Shown one piece after another: positions 34,252 to 45,645 of a stretch of 64,000 nt of DNA (the stretch's first letter is position 1; each line of letters starts with the position of its first letter). Location: contig JAQSEB010000116.1 in NCBI GenBank assembly GCA_030063045.1, positions 723,036 to 787,035 of the forward strand, in the 5' to 3' direction. The notes under the pieces are model-generated. The model did not search any database. It saw only the letters and a program-made list of their open reading frames with translations, and was not told the DNA's origin. This stretch comes from Pratylenchus scribneri. Lineage: Eukaryota; Nematoda; Chromadorea; Rhabditida; Pratylenchidae. Made by a program: the position numbers and the translations under genes.

Positions 34252-34410
34252 CTTTTTTAATTAAATTATAAATAAAGAAAGATATAAAATTGGTTATTAA
34301 AACCATCATATTCAGATATGTGAAAATTGAGACTAATCCAATTTTATCAAAAATTTAAATATATTCAATCAATCAATAATATCAAACAAATGGAGGAAGC
34401 TTCTTTCTTT

Positions 34411-35788
34411 TCAATCCATTTCCAATTTTACCGGTGAATGATCCACAAAAGTATAATGCGAATAATGTTCGGGGAAAAGTTCGGCAGTCTTCTTCTTCAA
34501 AATTGGAAGCAACACGTTGCGATTATCCTTAAAAATTGGGCAATTTTATTCAAAATTGGGACAAAATATTATTCACCTTCAACAATGCTTGATCCCCGCC
34601 ATGTTTGCTTTCAATGTGTTCTTTGGTGCGTGCTGAAAGGCAATACCATTTCTTGCCGCATTTCTCGCCCAGGCATTCGAAGATTGGCTGATCACAATGA
34701 TGAGTGCTGGTGTGGATGAGCATGGAATTGCGATATTTGCCCACTTTCCGCTTGCAATCACTGCACTCCACCTTTAAAATTATTGTTTTATTTATGTTAC
34801 TAAAATGCAACGTAAAAGTTCCCAATTTAAAAATATTCTAGGTTTCTCCTATTTTCGGTTTAAAACCCAACTCTAATAATTTATTATTAAATAAAATATT
34901 TACATCGAGTTCACCCTTCATTGGACTGGATTTGTTCCCTTCGTTGCTGCCTTCCTTCTCCTCCTTCCTGCGCCTTCCACGTTTTTTGGGTGTATTCGCT
35001 GGAAAATTGTATAATTTTAATTGTCCAAATTTAATAAAATTCATACATTCAATCAGCGAATTGTCCCATATTGGCTTTTCGACTCCATCCATAATCGATT
35101 GCATTTCTTCCAAATGCATTTGCTCAGTTTTAATGCAATTCGAGTCGAAAAAATTGCTAAAAAAATTATAATTTAATTAATATTAAAATTCAAAATATAC
35201 TTTGTTGTGAGAGGTTGAGCATTGGAGCATTCGGCCATATTATTCCTCAGGTGGTTTTCCTAAAATTGAAATTTAACAAATCCAAAATATAAAATAAACC
35301 AATGAAACGTCGCTTTCCATTCTGGCATTGTGGTCCTCAGCAGTGGCAGTGGAAGATGTGGTAAGCATTTCAGCAGATTTCATGATTTGTTCTTGGAGAA
35401 GTAATTGGGCAGTGCAGGATTGAAGCAATTGACTGGTGTACGGATTGAACAATTCCATCTCCTTGTTCGCCGAAAATGCTTGAGCCAACAGCTTCTGAAC
35501 CATTTCCTTGCGCTGATCCAATTCCGGACTGACTTTGTACTTAATCTAAATAATAAATTTTTGATGAACAATGTCAAATTAACTGCCAACCTTGAATGTG
35601 TTTTTCTTGTGGATCTTCTTGTAATGTTCTCGGAGTGACTGGTCAGTTGGGAACAATGCATTTTGACATATTTCGCATTCATATGCTGTGTAGAAAACGT
35701 GCACCGTTGCAATGTGAACCTCCAATGTATGCGATTCCGGATAGCATTCACAACAGACGGGACATTTTAAATGCGGAGAATCGTTCAT
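34411..35788 (-). CDS. C2H2 zinc-finger protein with AT-hook
   Basis: Likely a nuclear DNA-binding protein. The first true ATG is at 35788 (MNDSPHLKCPVCCECYPESH); the open frame reaches upstream only through non-ATG codons. Two N-terminal C2H2 fingers are CPVCCECYPESHTLEVHIAT followed by H, and CEICQNALFP...REHYKKIH. The middle is Gln/Ser-rich, with IKTEQ, a possible sumoylation site. An AT-hook-like KKRGRRRKEEKEG follows. C-terminal fingers are CSDCKRKVGKYRNSMLIHTS with HH, and CLGEKCGKKWYC with HIESKH. The gene ends at 34411, 160 bp before the oligoribonuclease start and 492 bp after the MADF gene end. No named orthologue recognised. Confidence 0.75.
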
Positions 35789-36280
35789 TTCTCTTCTCAA
35801 ATATATTAAGTTTCAGAATACTGAAGTATAAAACATTTAAATTAAACAAATGTTTTTGATAGTTTAGCCTAAATATTTCAAATGGTTTTAGAATTTTCTA
35901 ACATCTAAATCCAAATGATAGAATGGCTTTTTCGTTTTATTCTTGAAAATTGATGAAAACAAACCTTTTTCAGTGAAATGTGCAAACAAAAATTTATGAT
36001 TTAAAAATATTGAATTTTGTATAAAAACAAAATAAAAAATACTTTTGTTAAAAATGTGCCAATTTAAGAAAATTTTATACTAAATTTTTACGGTTACAAT
36101 TCTGCTGATTATAGACAATATTGATTAAAAAATTACTATCAATTAATTAGAAATAATGGATGAATTTAAAAGATAATTAAAATTAATCTTAATTTGCGAT
36201 AGAATGAAGAAAGGGAAAATAGCATTAAGAAATCTACATAATAAAAAAAGCGGAAAAATATAAAATAAAGAAGAATCGAT
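35789..36280. other. AT-rich intergenic spacer
   Basis: Spacer of 492 bp between the MADF gene stop and the zinc-finger gene start on the same strand. I see no ORF of note, RNA gene or repeat. Confidence 0.6.
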
Positions 36281-38237
36281 TCATGCTTTAACTATGGTAA
36301 TCTTTGAATTCTCAAGCAAATGTTGAATTTGAGCACGGGCCATTGTCCGGGCATGTTCCGGCAAACATAGTAAATCGGCCGCAACACTGATTGCAAATGC
36401 CCGGTCACCATCGATTGTCACCGCCGGCGGCTCATTTGTGATAATGACGTGTTGTGTGGTGGCAGAGGTGGAGGATGCCGGTGTCCCACCCTGGATAAGT
36501 TGATGGTGGATTTGACTAGTTTGGAGTGGGATGTTGTGTTGTTGTTGAGGCATCATCAATGCGGCGGCGGCAGCAGTGTTTCCAGTGGATGTTGCCAAGC
36601 CAATACCGCCAACTGTGCCGACAATTGGTGTTGTGCCTCCGCCGGTTGAAGACCGAATTCTTCCGAGGCCCTTAAAATTAATTCGTAAAATTTTATCCTG
36701 ATAAACCCAGACCTAAGGGCATACCTGTGACTGAATTTGATGTTGTTGATTTTGCAGTTTGACTAATTGCTGAAGCTGATGTCCAATAATGACTTGTCCC
36801 TCTGCATTGATGCCAGCTCCGCCATTTTGTTGTTGCAACATTTCATAATGAGTTTGTTGTTGTTGTTGCATTTGTTGATGATGATGTTGCGATTGTTGGG
36901 ATGAACTGCTGCCCATTACGTTGTTGAGAGAAAGTGAATCGAGTCCGGATGAATTGAGTGTAGAGGAAAATGTGTCATTCATGAACATGCTTTCATCGCC
37001 AGAACCATCACTGCTCTCACGTTTCCTTTTTACCTGACTAAATTTATGAAGTTAAGGTTTTTATTTAATTAACTTACGCTGCTCGTTCGTCAAGATAAGG
37101 GTCAATCCACACCAATTCACGGTACAATTCCCAATTTGGCTCTTCCTGCCCCGCATTGCTGGTCATTCGCAATTTCCTCTTCTCTCGAACATAACGATCA
37201 CGAACTTTCTTCCATTGTTTATACAAAGCATTTACATCGCCTTTGAATAATTCAAAATTAAATTAAAATATTTGTTAACCTGGAAAAGCCAAATTTTTGA
37301 CAATTTCCGACCAAGCATGATTTCGATATTCTACAAAAATAAGTTTAAAAAAATTATGTTAAAATTAAACCGGTATGTCGATATTTGGGATCCTTTATGT
37401 CGTAGAGACAAGGTTGCAACCGGACTTCATTGATCAAATGTAATGTGAAGTTCGGGTCTGTGATAACAATTTGTTGTTGCTCCTAATTAGGATGATGGAT
37501 GATGATGAATTTAATTTATTAAAAATTAGTACATTTTTTCCGTCTCTATTTCTCTCATATCGTAATTGGGTTCGATCAAGCATGTGTGGATTCAGCCAAG
37601 TCAAATACTTAATGATTTTGGTTATTTCCTTTACGAAGATGAAAATATACCTTGAAATATTGCCATTGTGATTGTTGTTCGCCGCTGTATTTGATTTTCT
37701 TTTTCTGATTTAAATTACATTTCATTTTTGTGTAAATTTATGATAACAAAACCTCCTTCCCATATTTGTCTCGCAACTGCTTCCAACGATTGTAAAGTGT
37801 TCTAGCATCTCCTGAATTGAAAATTTTAATGTCAAAATGTCATAAAATGTTTACCTTGGAAGCCCAAAACTTGTACCAATCGATTCCAAACTTTGATTTT
37901 ATAATCCGCACTCCGGTATTGTCTAATGAATATATTCAAATTATCATTTTTTAAATTAATTTACTAACTTGTCTGAAGCATCATAGAGACAATGGCTTTG
38001 TTTGACAGCCTCAATTAATTTAAGATTGAATGAAGGTTCTTCAGCGGTTCCTCCAGTGACCAAATGCTGACCGATCATTTCTGAATCGTCCAAATCGCCG
38101 TGTTCTTCAACCATTATTGCTGTTTCATTTGAACCAATATTTCTCGAAGAGGCTTCATTATCGTTAACCATCATAATATTAGATGTGTGATAACCACCAA
38201 GACCTATTAGTAGATTTGGATCTATCGACGATGTCAT
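36281..38237 (-). CDS. Double MADF-domain protein with BESS-like C-terminus
   Basis: MADF domains are Myb/SANT-like DNA-binding folds of transcription factors and co-regulators. The start at 38237 reads MTSSIDPNLLIGLGGYHTSN. MADF 1 begins FNLKLIEAVKQSHCLYDASD and continues WNRLVQVLGF, LYNRWKQLRDKYGKEKRKIK, WQYFKHLNWLNPH. MADF 2 is FTLHLINEVRLQPCLYDIKD, WSEIVKNLAF, LYKQWKKVRDRYVREKRKLR, WELYRELVWIDPYLDER. Then follow KRKRESSDGSGDE, long Gln/His-rich and Ser/Ala-rich tracts, and a terminal helix FAISVAADLLCLPEHARTMA that resembles a BESS motif. Two MADF copies in tandem indicate an internal duplication of exons. It is the first gene of a three-gene minus-strand run. Confidence 0.85.
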
Positions 38238-38660
38238 TTTTATTTTTTCACCAAATCTATTTTTATTTTCCTAATATTTATTGCGCGGTCGATTGCAATG
38301 CATATGCATATTTTTAGGCTTACTACTTTGTATTTATTCTAGTTTCTTTAGTAAAACTAAAAGTAAGTAAGCTAAGATACCTAATATCAAAATTCGGTGA
38401 TCGAGCCGGGCGTCGGCGTCGAGACTCGAGAGACGGAAAAATTGCTTAATAAATTTAGCGATTTCCAATATCTCTAGGAATGAGAAAAAGAGTTGTGGTT
38501 ATCTTTTATTCCTTTTTAATCTCTACCTCTCCATTTTATGTACTATTTTTTCAATCGATAAATAGCTATTTCCTTAATCTCTAATGCTAAAAAAAACATC
38601 TAAAGCAATCAAAAAAACTTCAGGTTTAGGTTTTTCTGGAACAATGTTTTTCAGAGCTAG
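38238..38660. other. Upstream region of the MADF gene
   Basis: A 423-bp spacer. A small GC-richer patch GAGCCGGGCGTCGGCGTCGA occurs near 38404. The last 8 bases (AGAGCTAG, 38653-38660) are the left target duplication of the adjacent hAT element. Confidence 0.5.
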
Positions 38661-40213
38661 CATGGTGGGGAAAATCGGTAAATTTACCGATTTCGGTAAA
38701 ATGGGGAGTTCTGGCGATGTGTTAATTTTTTTTACCGATTTTTTATAGGACCTATAAAAACCGGGTAAAATTGGCGAAATATGACAATTTGCATTTTTTT
38801 ATTGCGCCAAAATTTAAAAAAGGCTTAAAGAGGAATTGGTGCATTGAATTAAATGAACAGCTTTCAGCATATTCAACCACTTTATGTTGCGATATTTAAT
38901 TTTACTTCTCGAATTCATATTTCAAATAATTAATTATTCATTTTCAATATTTTAGAAAGTATTAAACGCGTCATGCCATTAAATAATATTGAAAATGTTA
39001 ATGTTCTGCGCGATCATCAATTTGGAATCAAAAATGCAAATGATGGCGGTGCAATTGAACAAGAAAATCGAAACGAAAATGCAAATGAAGGTGAGAACGA
39101 ACAAAATGAACAAGGAAGGAAAAGGTGCCGATCCACCAAAGTTAATTTAAAATTTATTTTCTTTTAAAATTTGTATGTAACAGATCCGATTTAGTCCGGA
39201 AATTCACACAACAATGCCATGGCCATCAAAACTATTTGGCAATCATTTCGACTGTCTTTTGTGCAATGGAGAAGAAACAAAACAAGTTATTTGCAAAACT
39301 TGTCGAGCAATCTATTCTAAAGATTGCACTAAAAATTTGAGGTTTGAATTAAAAGTTGAATTCCATTTTTATAAACAATAAACATATTTATTTTTTATTG
39401 TTAAATTTCTCTTTTTTTAAAGGTGCCTCATCTAATCAGTAGAGAATTGGCCGGTTTTGGAGAAAATGCGCCGCCGCCACAAATGGACGTTGCCAACCAA
39501 GAGCCATTCGAAGTCCGCTTGCAACACAGAACCGGCGCAGTTGAAATGACAGATTACGAAAGAACACCAATCGAAATGACAAGGCAAAACCCGTTGGAAT
39601 TTTGGCAACAAAATGAAAATGTAATTTTTTAAAATTGTTTATTATTATTAAATTTCAATTTAATCAGCGTTTCCCACTTTTGGCCCGACTTGCTCGCAAA
39701 TTCTTGTCGGCGCCGGCTTCATCCGCTCCCAGTGAAAGGGCATTCAAAGAACTGAAGTGCATCATGGGAGATTTCACAAGAAATAGGCTCCAACCAAACC
39801 GAACTGCCGCACTAATATTCATCAGATCGCAATATTTAAACAAATTATGATTTATTCACCAATTTTTGATTATTTTTTCACTCATTTTTGATTATTTTTC
39901 ACTCATTTTTTTTATTATTCCTTTTCCGTTTTAATTAATAAATTTTTTTAAATATAAATAATTTAATTGAAATCAATTTGAACATATTAGACATGAAAAA
40001 AAACGTTAAAAAAGCATATTCTCATTTCAATGCACCAATTCCTCTTTAAGCCTTTTTTAAATTTTGGCGCAATAAAAAAATGCAAATTGTCATATTTCGC
40101 CAATTTTACCCGGTTTTTATAGGTCCTATAAAAAATCGGTAAATTTAAAGTTCCGCCAAGTCAAAAAATTCATTTTACCGAAATCGGTAAATTTACCGAT
40201 TTTCCCCACCATG
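38661..40213 (+). mobile_element. Internally deleted hAT element with ~190-bp terminal inverted repeats
   Basis: The ends read CATGGTGGGGAAAATCGGTA and its reverse complement. Inverted similarity extends inward about 190 bp on each side (38661-38850 and 40025-40213). Perfect 8-bp target duplication AGAGCTAG (38653-38660 and 40214-40221). The subterminal sequence has repeated CGGTAAATTTACCG palindromes. It belongs to a different hAT family from the 17049 element. Confidence 0.92.
38973..39850 (+). CDS. Truncated hAT transposase: N-terminus plus C-terminal dimerisation region
   Basis: The frame starts MPLNNIENVNVLRDHQFGIK, rich in Asn/Glu. It splices into a Cys-containing segment (NHFDCLLCNGEETKQVICKTC). 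It then joins at an acceptor near 39438 to SRELAGFGENAPPPQM. The last part, NPLEFWQQNE then RFPLLARLARKFLSAPASSA and SERAFKELKCIMGDFTRNR, is the hAT C-terminal dimerisation domain, ending at 39850. The catalytic core with the DDE residues is absent. Coding potential is preserved at each junction, so the product (about 220 residues) could be made and might dimerise with full-length transposase. Confidence 0.75.
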
Positions 40214-40397
40214 AGAGCTAGAAATATTTGATGAGTTTTACTTAATTTACTAAGTAACTTTTTTTCCATTCTGGTTTCTACAAGATTATTCATTATACCC
40301 GTTTTAATTTATTTCAATCTTATCATTTTTACAATCTGCAAATTTTAGGAAAATAAACTTTTTATCATTCATATTCAAAAAGCAAAAATTCAATCTT

Positions 40398-40810
40398 ATG
40401 CCTCAACTATGGTTGGTTTCACTGCCGAAAGTTAAAGGAAAGGTAAATAATTTATAGAATTATTATAAAAATACTAATCATTTAAATTTTAGGCAGAACT
40501 CAGCAACAACATTGTACGTGAATGCCCTCTCCCACTTCATCAATTCAATCTTCAGCCGAAACCGATTGTCAAGAAGGTTTGTTGTTATTTATTGTAAATA
40601 AACCAATCAATTAATTAACTTTAGCCAGTCAAATTGTCATCGCTGCCGAACAAAATTTATGAACGAGGCATCGTCGAAAAGGTGGAAATGAAGCGCAATC
40701 CAATGCAATGGTACGAATACAATCCGGCAATGTTCACCGAGGTCCATGCAGGCATTTTCGAGAATCCGCCCTTCGATGAGGAGCCATTCATTTACATTAT
40801 GCGTGGATAA
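40398..40810 (+). CDS. Small unrecognised protein
   Basis: Three exons give about 104 residues: MPQLWLVSLPKVKGK (40398-40442), AELSNNIVRECPLPLHQFNL (from 40493), then PVKLSSLPNKIYERGIVEKV and MQWYEYNPAMFTEVHAGIFE, ending FIYIMRG at 40810. No signal peptide or membrane span. The sequence is rich in Pro and basic residues. I do not recognise it. It is 259 bp upstream of, and on the same strand as, the complex I gene, so a mitochondrial role is possible but unsupported. Confidence 0.65.
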
Positions 40811-41069
40811 AGCAGAAATGAAGATGAGGAATTGGAGAAGATGATGAAGTTGTTGATGAATTTCAATTTAAATATTTGTTGAATGTTGATTACGGATTTT
40901 TCTCAATAATTGTTCCCAGTATTTTTAATTAAATTATTTGTGATCTGATAAATTTTTTCGAATTAAGTGTTTAATTTTATGTCCATTTGTATTTCTCAAT
41001 ACAATTAATATATTTTTAACAACCAATTTTCGTCATTTTAAACTTTGTTAGAGCATTCAATATTCAACA

Positions 41070-42908
41070 ATGCCTCATATTGATCCTTATGAACCACCAT
41101 TGGCGCCAAAAATCTGTACTAAAAGACCACCATATTGGCCTGTTTACAAAGCATAGTAAGCTCATAAATTTATCTTAAATTAATCCTTTTAATTCTTTAG
41201 CCATGGACGACCGGAATGGTGGCTTGAATTGGGACACAAAGATGAATTATTGAGAATGGGAAGACAAACCGGAGTATTCCCAAACCTGCGAGAAAAAGAC
41301 CGTCAATGGTTTGACCCGAAAGTGCCGGATGGAACATCAATGTTTGGCGCATTCCAACTTGATTCACAATACCATAAAAATACGACAATTAAAGCGGATC
41401 AACCGGGGAATTTCTTTGAATTTCAAAAGAAGGTTTAATTTGATTTATTTAAAATTAAAAGTTGAAGTAATAATTTAGGTTCGAGAAGGTTCAAGACAAT
41501 ACAAGCAAATTGCGGAGAAATGGGACATTAGCGAACAACATCCTGGAATATTAGTGAATCCATTGGGCAATACACTTCATCATTATGACAATAAATATTT
41601 GGGACGGCAGCCTCACAATATGAATTATTATAATCCGGTTTGCTAACTTTTGTTAATTTATCTTTAAAAATGAATTGAAAATTTTCTGCAAAATTGGAAA
41701 AACCTTAAGATTTTTAAAATGAGTTTTTATATGAAAAACAAACTCAAAAAAATAATTAAAAACAATATTTTTAGATCCACTATGGTCCTCGTTTCTGGGA
41801 CAAACCAATCAATGAAGGTTGCCTGGAGAAGGGGCTCTCACTGACAAAATATGCTGCGCTCTACAGTAAATTTATCCTAATTATTCATTAAATTTATTCC
41901 ATTTCAGCATTTATGTACTCCATCATTGAGGAAATCGGCTATCGTGGACGGAATGTTCAACATCACGTCGGGCATGTCAAAGTCAAAAACATGCTCAAAA
42001 ATTGGGTCACCAAAAATGCGCCCATACCCGTTGTGTTATCATTCACGTTTGGGGCAGCAGCATGTACGGCAGCGACCATTCGCCACGTGGACGATACTTG
42101 GAATTGGAGCATTGGTTATTAAAATATTTTTAAATTAGTAATCAAATCAATTTTTAGCATCTATTGTGACTGGACTGGCACAGATGACAATGTGTAAGCG
42201 CATTTATTTTAAATAATAATTTTATGGTATTGGTTAGATTGAAAAATGCTTAAAAATGTTAACTTATTTGGTTTTCTTCTTTACTCAGACCTGAAGAATG
42301 CTTTTATCATTTATAGGGTCTAGGGTGGCTCTTTCCTACTGGTTAGGTCAACTGGAAGACTGTCTAATTTAGTCATTTAAAAAGCTGTTTTTGGGACATT
42401 AGCAAAAATTGATATTTTTAAATTTTAACCGGTCACCTATCCATAGGACCTTTTGATTCTGATTGTGAAGTTAATCTTACAAAGCTAACTCTTAAGTAAG
42501 CTGACCCGAATGATTAATTTGAGAAGATTACGACATGACATTTACGGGATATTTCTCGATCCATCTAACCGATAAGTATCCAATTATTTTCATCTGTAAG
42601 AAATGTAATTATTAATCTTGATAAAAAAGCCAATCAATAATTAAATTGACAAAAATATTTAATTTTTATATTATTCAGATAACTACAGCATCACACATGG
42701 CCTTCTCATCGCTTTACCATTGATTGGCATCACTTTCGTCTATCAACAGGCTCGCATCCACTATCACGGCATCCAAGGAATGCCATCGGTGCAAATGTTC
42801 GCCGGAAAATTGGTTCCCTATTCGAGTCCGCTCTCATGGAAATATGTGCCCGGAGGCACTGGTGAACCTGTCAAACCGCATATTGATCAAATCAACAGAA
42901 TTATGTAG
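41070..42908 (+). CDS. NDUFA11-like complex I membrane subunit with long N-terminal extension
   Basis: NDUFA11 is an accessory membrane subunit of respiratory complex I and belongs to the Tim17/22 fold. The start is MPHIDPYEPPLAPKICTKRP at 41070. About 150 hydrophilic residues follow (RPEWWLELGHKDELLRMG, WFDPKVPDGTSMFGAFQL, HYDNKYLGRQPHNMNYYNP). The membrane part starts FMYSIIEEIGYRGRNV. It goes on VLSFTFGAAACTAATIRHVD, matching FTFAAVG...TTCISAHVR of NDUFA11, then ASIVTGLAQMTMYNYSITHG and ALPLIGITFVYQQARIHYHG. A tail ends INRIM at 42908. The exon at about 42159-42193 is needed to keep the frame. The N-terminal half has no counterpart in mammalian NDUFA11, so this is a nematode-type extended subunit or a fusion. 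The name is moderate confidence. Confidence 0.6.
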
Positions 42909-43161
42909 AAGAAGAAGAACAATGGAATGATGGAAATAAAATAGGAAGAATTCATTTTATTTGATTAAAAAATGTACAATTAAATTGAATGGAATAAAAT
43001 TTTTTGTGTGTAAATTTTTGTTTTATTTTTCAATTTTATTTGATTTTTATTAATATTCATACTTCAAATTTTTTTATGGGTTGAGAATTACATAAGAATT
43101 GCTAAATTAATTTTCGAATAATTAATTAATTATTCATTTAATTTTTAGACGGGTGAATAGG

Positions 43162-45519
43162 ATGAAAGGGGATCCCGAATCCCTGGAAAATTTATTGGAT
43201 GATTCTGCCGCTGAAAAAAGTGCCCATTCCCATAAAAAACAGCATTTAAATGTGAAGGATGTCCTCTTCAATTGTTATGTGGTTGCCTTCACAATATTTT
43301 TTTGGACTGGCTACACAATTTTGGTAATGGAAATTATTTTTAATTTGATACATTTTATTGTTAAGATTTCATATACTCGACAAATGACACCGAAGAAAGA
43401 GGTTAATTTTTAAATTTAATTTTCCGAATTAAATCATTCAAATTTACAGCTCTATTCATCCTCAACAGGTTTTACTTTTGAAATTTAATAAATATGGAGG
43501 AGCAAAAATTAGTGCTTAATGTTTTTAACATATTTTTAACCTATTTAGCACTTTTAGGGCAAAATTTCATTTAAAAAAATGAAAAAAAATTAAAAAATTA
43601 CCTTTGAGGTTCTCGATGCCTATTTAGGCAAATTTCTCAAAAAAACCTAAATATTCATCAATTTTAAAATTTTTTTCACCTAAAAATCTGCTCCGAATTA
43701 ATAATTTAATTGATGTGAATATTTAATTATAGTTGTGTTCTTTTCGGAATGCGTCAAACTCATCATCACGCTTTGTTTCATCTATGGCGGATTTGGTGGT
43801 AGTGGCCATTTCTCATTAAAAAGGGGCAATCAAGTAAAAATAATTTATTTTATTTATTCAAAAATAATCCAAAATTTTAGTTAATAAACAAAGAATTCAT
43901 TTCGAAGCCAATTGAGCTGGCAAAAATGAGCGTCCCCTCATTGGCTTATGCCCTTCAAAATGTTCGGTTTTAAATTTGAACAATTTAAAATGATTAAAAT
44001 TTTTAGAATTTGGATTTCATTGCTTTATCCAATTTGGATGCTTCGGCCTATCAAGTTATCAGCCAATTGAAGATTCCATCTGCTGCCGTTTTCATGGTAA
44101 ATTTTATTTTAAATATATCCAAAATTGGATAGAGCTGGTCAAAACGCATTGAATGGTATATAATTTGTTTTGGTTTGGTCAAATTTAAGGGGTATTAAAC
44201 GGTTTTAACCAATCTTGGTTTAATGGTTCAAAACTAAGTTAGAATTGGTTAAACCCAAACCAACATAATCAAATGATGCATTTTAATCAGGTCTATTCAT
44301 TTGGTCTAAAGGTGGGTCTAGGAAAAACCATTGAACCGTTAAACCCTTTTCGACAAATTAGAAATATTTTCCTTAATTATAATTAAAATAAATTTAAGAT
44401 GCTTTTCCTGGGACGTCGCTTTTCTCTTCGCCGTTGGATTGCAATTTTTATGCTCTGTGGCGGTGTAGCACTTGTTCAGGTTTTCTCGCCATTTTTAAAC
44501 ATTTTTAAATAAAAATATTTTAGTTGGACATTTCCGAGGCCGATTCCAATGCCAAAATGGCGAAAGGCAACAAATTGACCGGACTATTTGCTGTTTTGGC
44601 CACTTGCGTGACAGCCGGCTTTGCTGGTGTTTATTTTGAGAAAATGCTCAAAGATGGATCAAGCACTCCCTTTTGGATACGAAATTTGCAAATGTAAGAG
44701 TTAAATGGGGAAAAAAAACGCCAAAATGAATATAACGGTTCAGTGGTTTGTCCTAGACCCGAAACTTTATCAATAGATCTCGTCAAGACTCATCATTTGA
44801 TTATATTTTGGCTTAGGTTTAACCAATTCAAAGGTACTTTTGAACCATTAAACCAAAATTTGTTTAAACCGTTTACTAAACCCTTCAATTTTGATCAAAC
44901 CATAACCAAATTATATATCATTCGATGCGTTCTGACAAAATCTATCCAATTTTGGGTAATGGTTTAAGAAGGGAAGATAACCCTAAACCATTATAATTAA
45001 TTTTTGGTATTATTTATTCTTTTTCTGCACTATCAAATACATTTTAATTTCTTCAGGTATTCCTGTGGTGTTGTGTCCGCATTGCTCGGTTGCTATATGA
45101 AAGACTATGTTTGTTTTCAATTTTGTTTTAAATTTATCTTCAATTCTTTACAGAACCGCATTCAAGAATTTGGCTTCACTTTCGGCTACAATGCCCGCGT
45201 TTATCTTATAATTTGTAGGTTTTTTGAATTAATATCACAATTAAATATTAATATTCAGTTTTTCTCTCATTGGGTGGCATTTACATTTCTCTTATTATGA
45301 AACATTTGGACAATTTATATAAAAGGTTTTTAACATATTTAATTCAATTTTTGATTAATTTCACTTCCCAATTTTAGTTTTGCCTCATCCCTTTCAATCA
45401 TTTGTGTTGTTCTAATTTCGCTGATGATCTTCGAACACTTTCAAATTACTGCAATTTTTGTACTCGGTGCCTCAATTGTTTGCTTCTCTGTGATTTTTTA
45501 CAATACCACCGACCATTGA
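43162..45519 (+). CDS. SLC35A-family nucleotide-sugar transporter
   Basis: It exchanges UDP-sugars (UDP-Gal/UDP-GlcNAc type) or CMP-sialic acid for UMP/CMP across the Golgi membrane. The first ATG is at 43162 ([20 protein letters not shown]). A possible trans-splice acceptor TTTTTAG ends at 43148, about 13 bp upstream. Membrane segments follow: [40 protein letters not shown]. The family signature is [60 protein letters not shown]. Later helices are [40 protein letters not shown] and [20 protein letters not shown]. About 10 membrane spans; the end is FYNTTDH at 45519. The substrate cannot be told from sequence. Its introns hold two 300-bp elements. Confidence 0.9.
44110..44375. mobile_element. 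~300-bp dispersed element (SLC35A gene intron)
   Basis: Contains AAATTGGATAGAGCTGGTCA, GGTTTGGTCAAATTTAAGGG, AATCTTGGTTTAATGGTTCA and GTCTATTCATTTGGTC. Same orientation as the 22715 copy. Confidence 0.75.
44725..45040. mobile_element. ~300-bp dispersed element (SLC35A gene intron)
   Basis: Contains GTGGTTTGTCCTAGACCCGA, GAACCATTAAACCAAAATTT, ACCATAACCAAATTATATAT and ATTCGATGCGTTCTGACAAA. Opposite orientation to the 44110 copy in the preceding intron. Confidence 0.75.
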
Positions 45520-45645
45520 TGAATTTCCCCTATACCCTATTTTTGACCCTTCAAAATGCTATTTTAATTTATTTCGGGTTTTCTTCCATACTTTTATTGT
45601 GATAGAAATTTATTTACAAAAGAATAAATATTAAATTTATATAAA

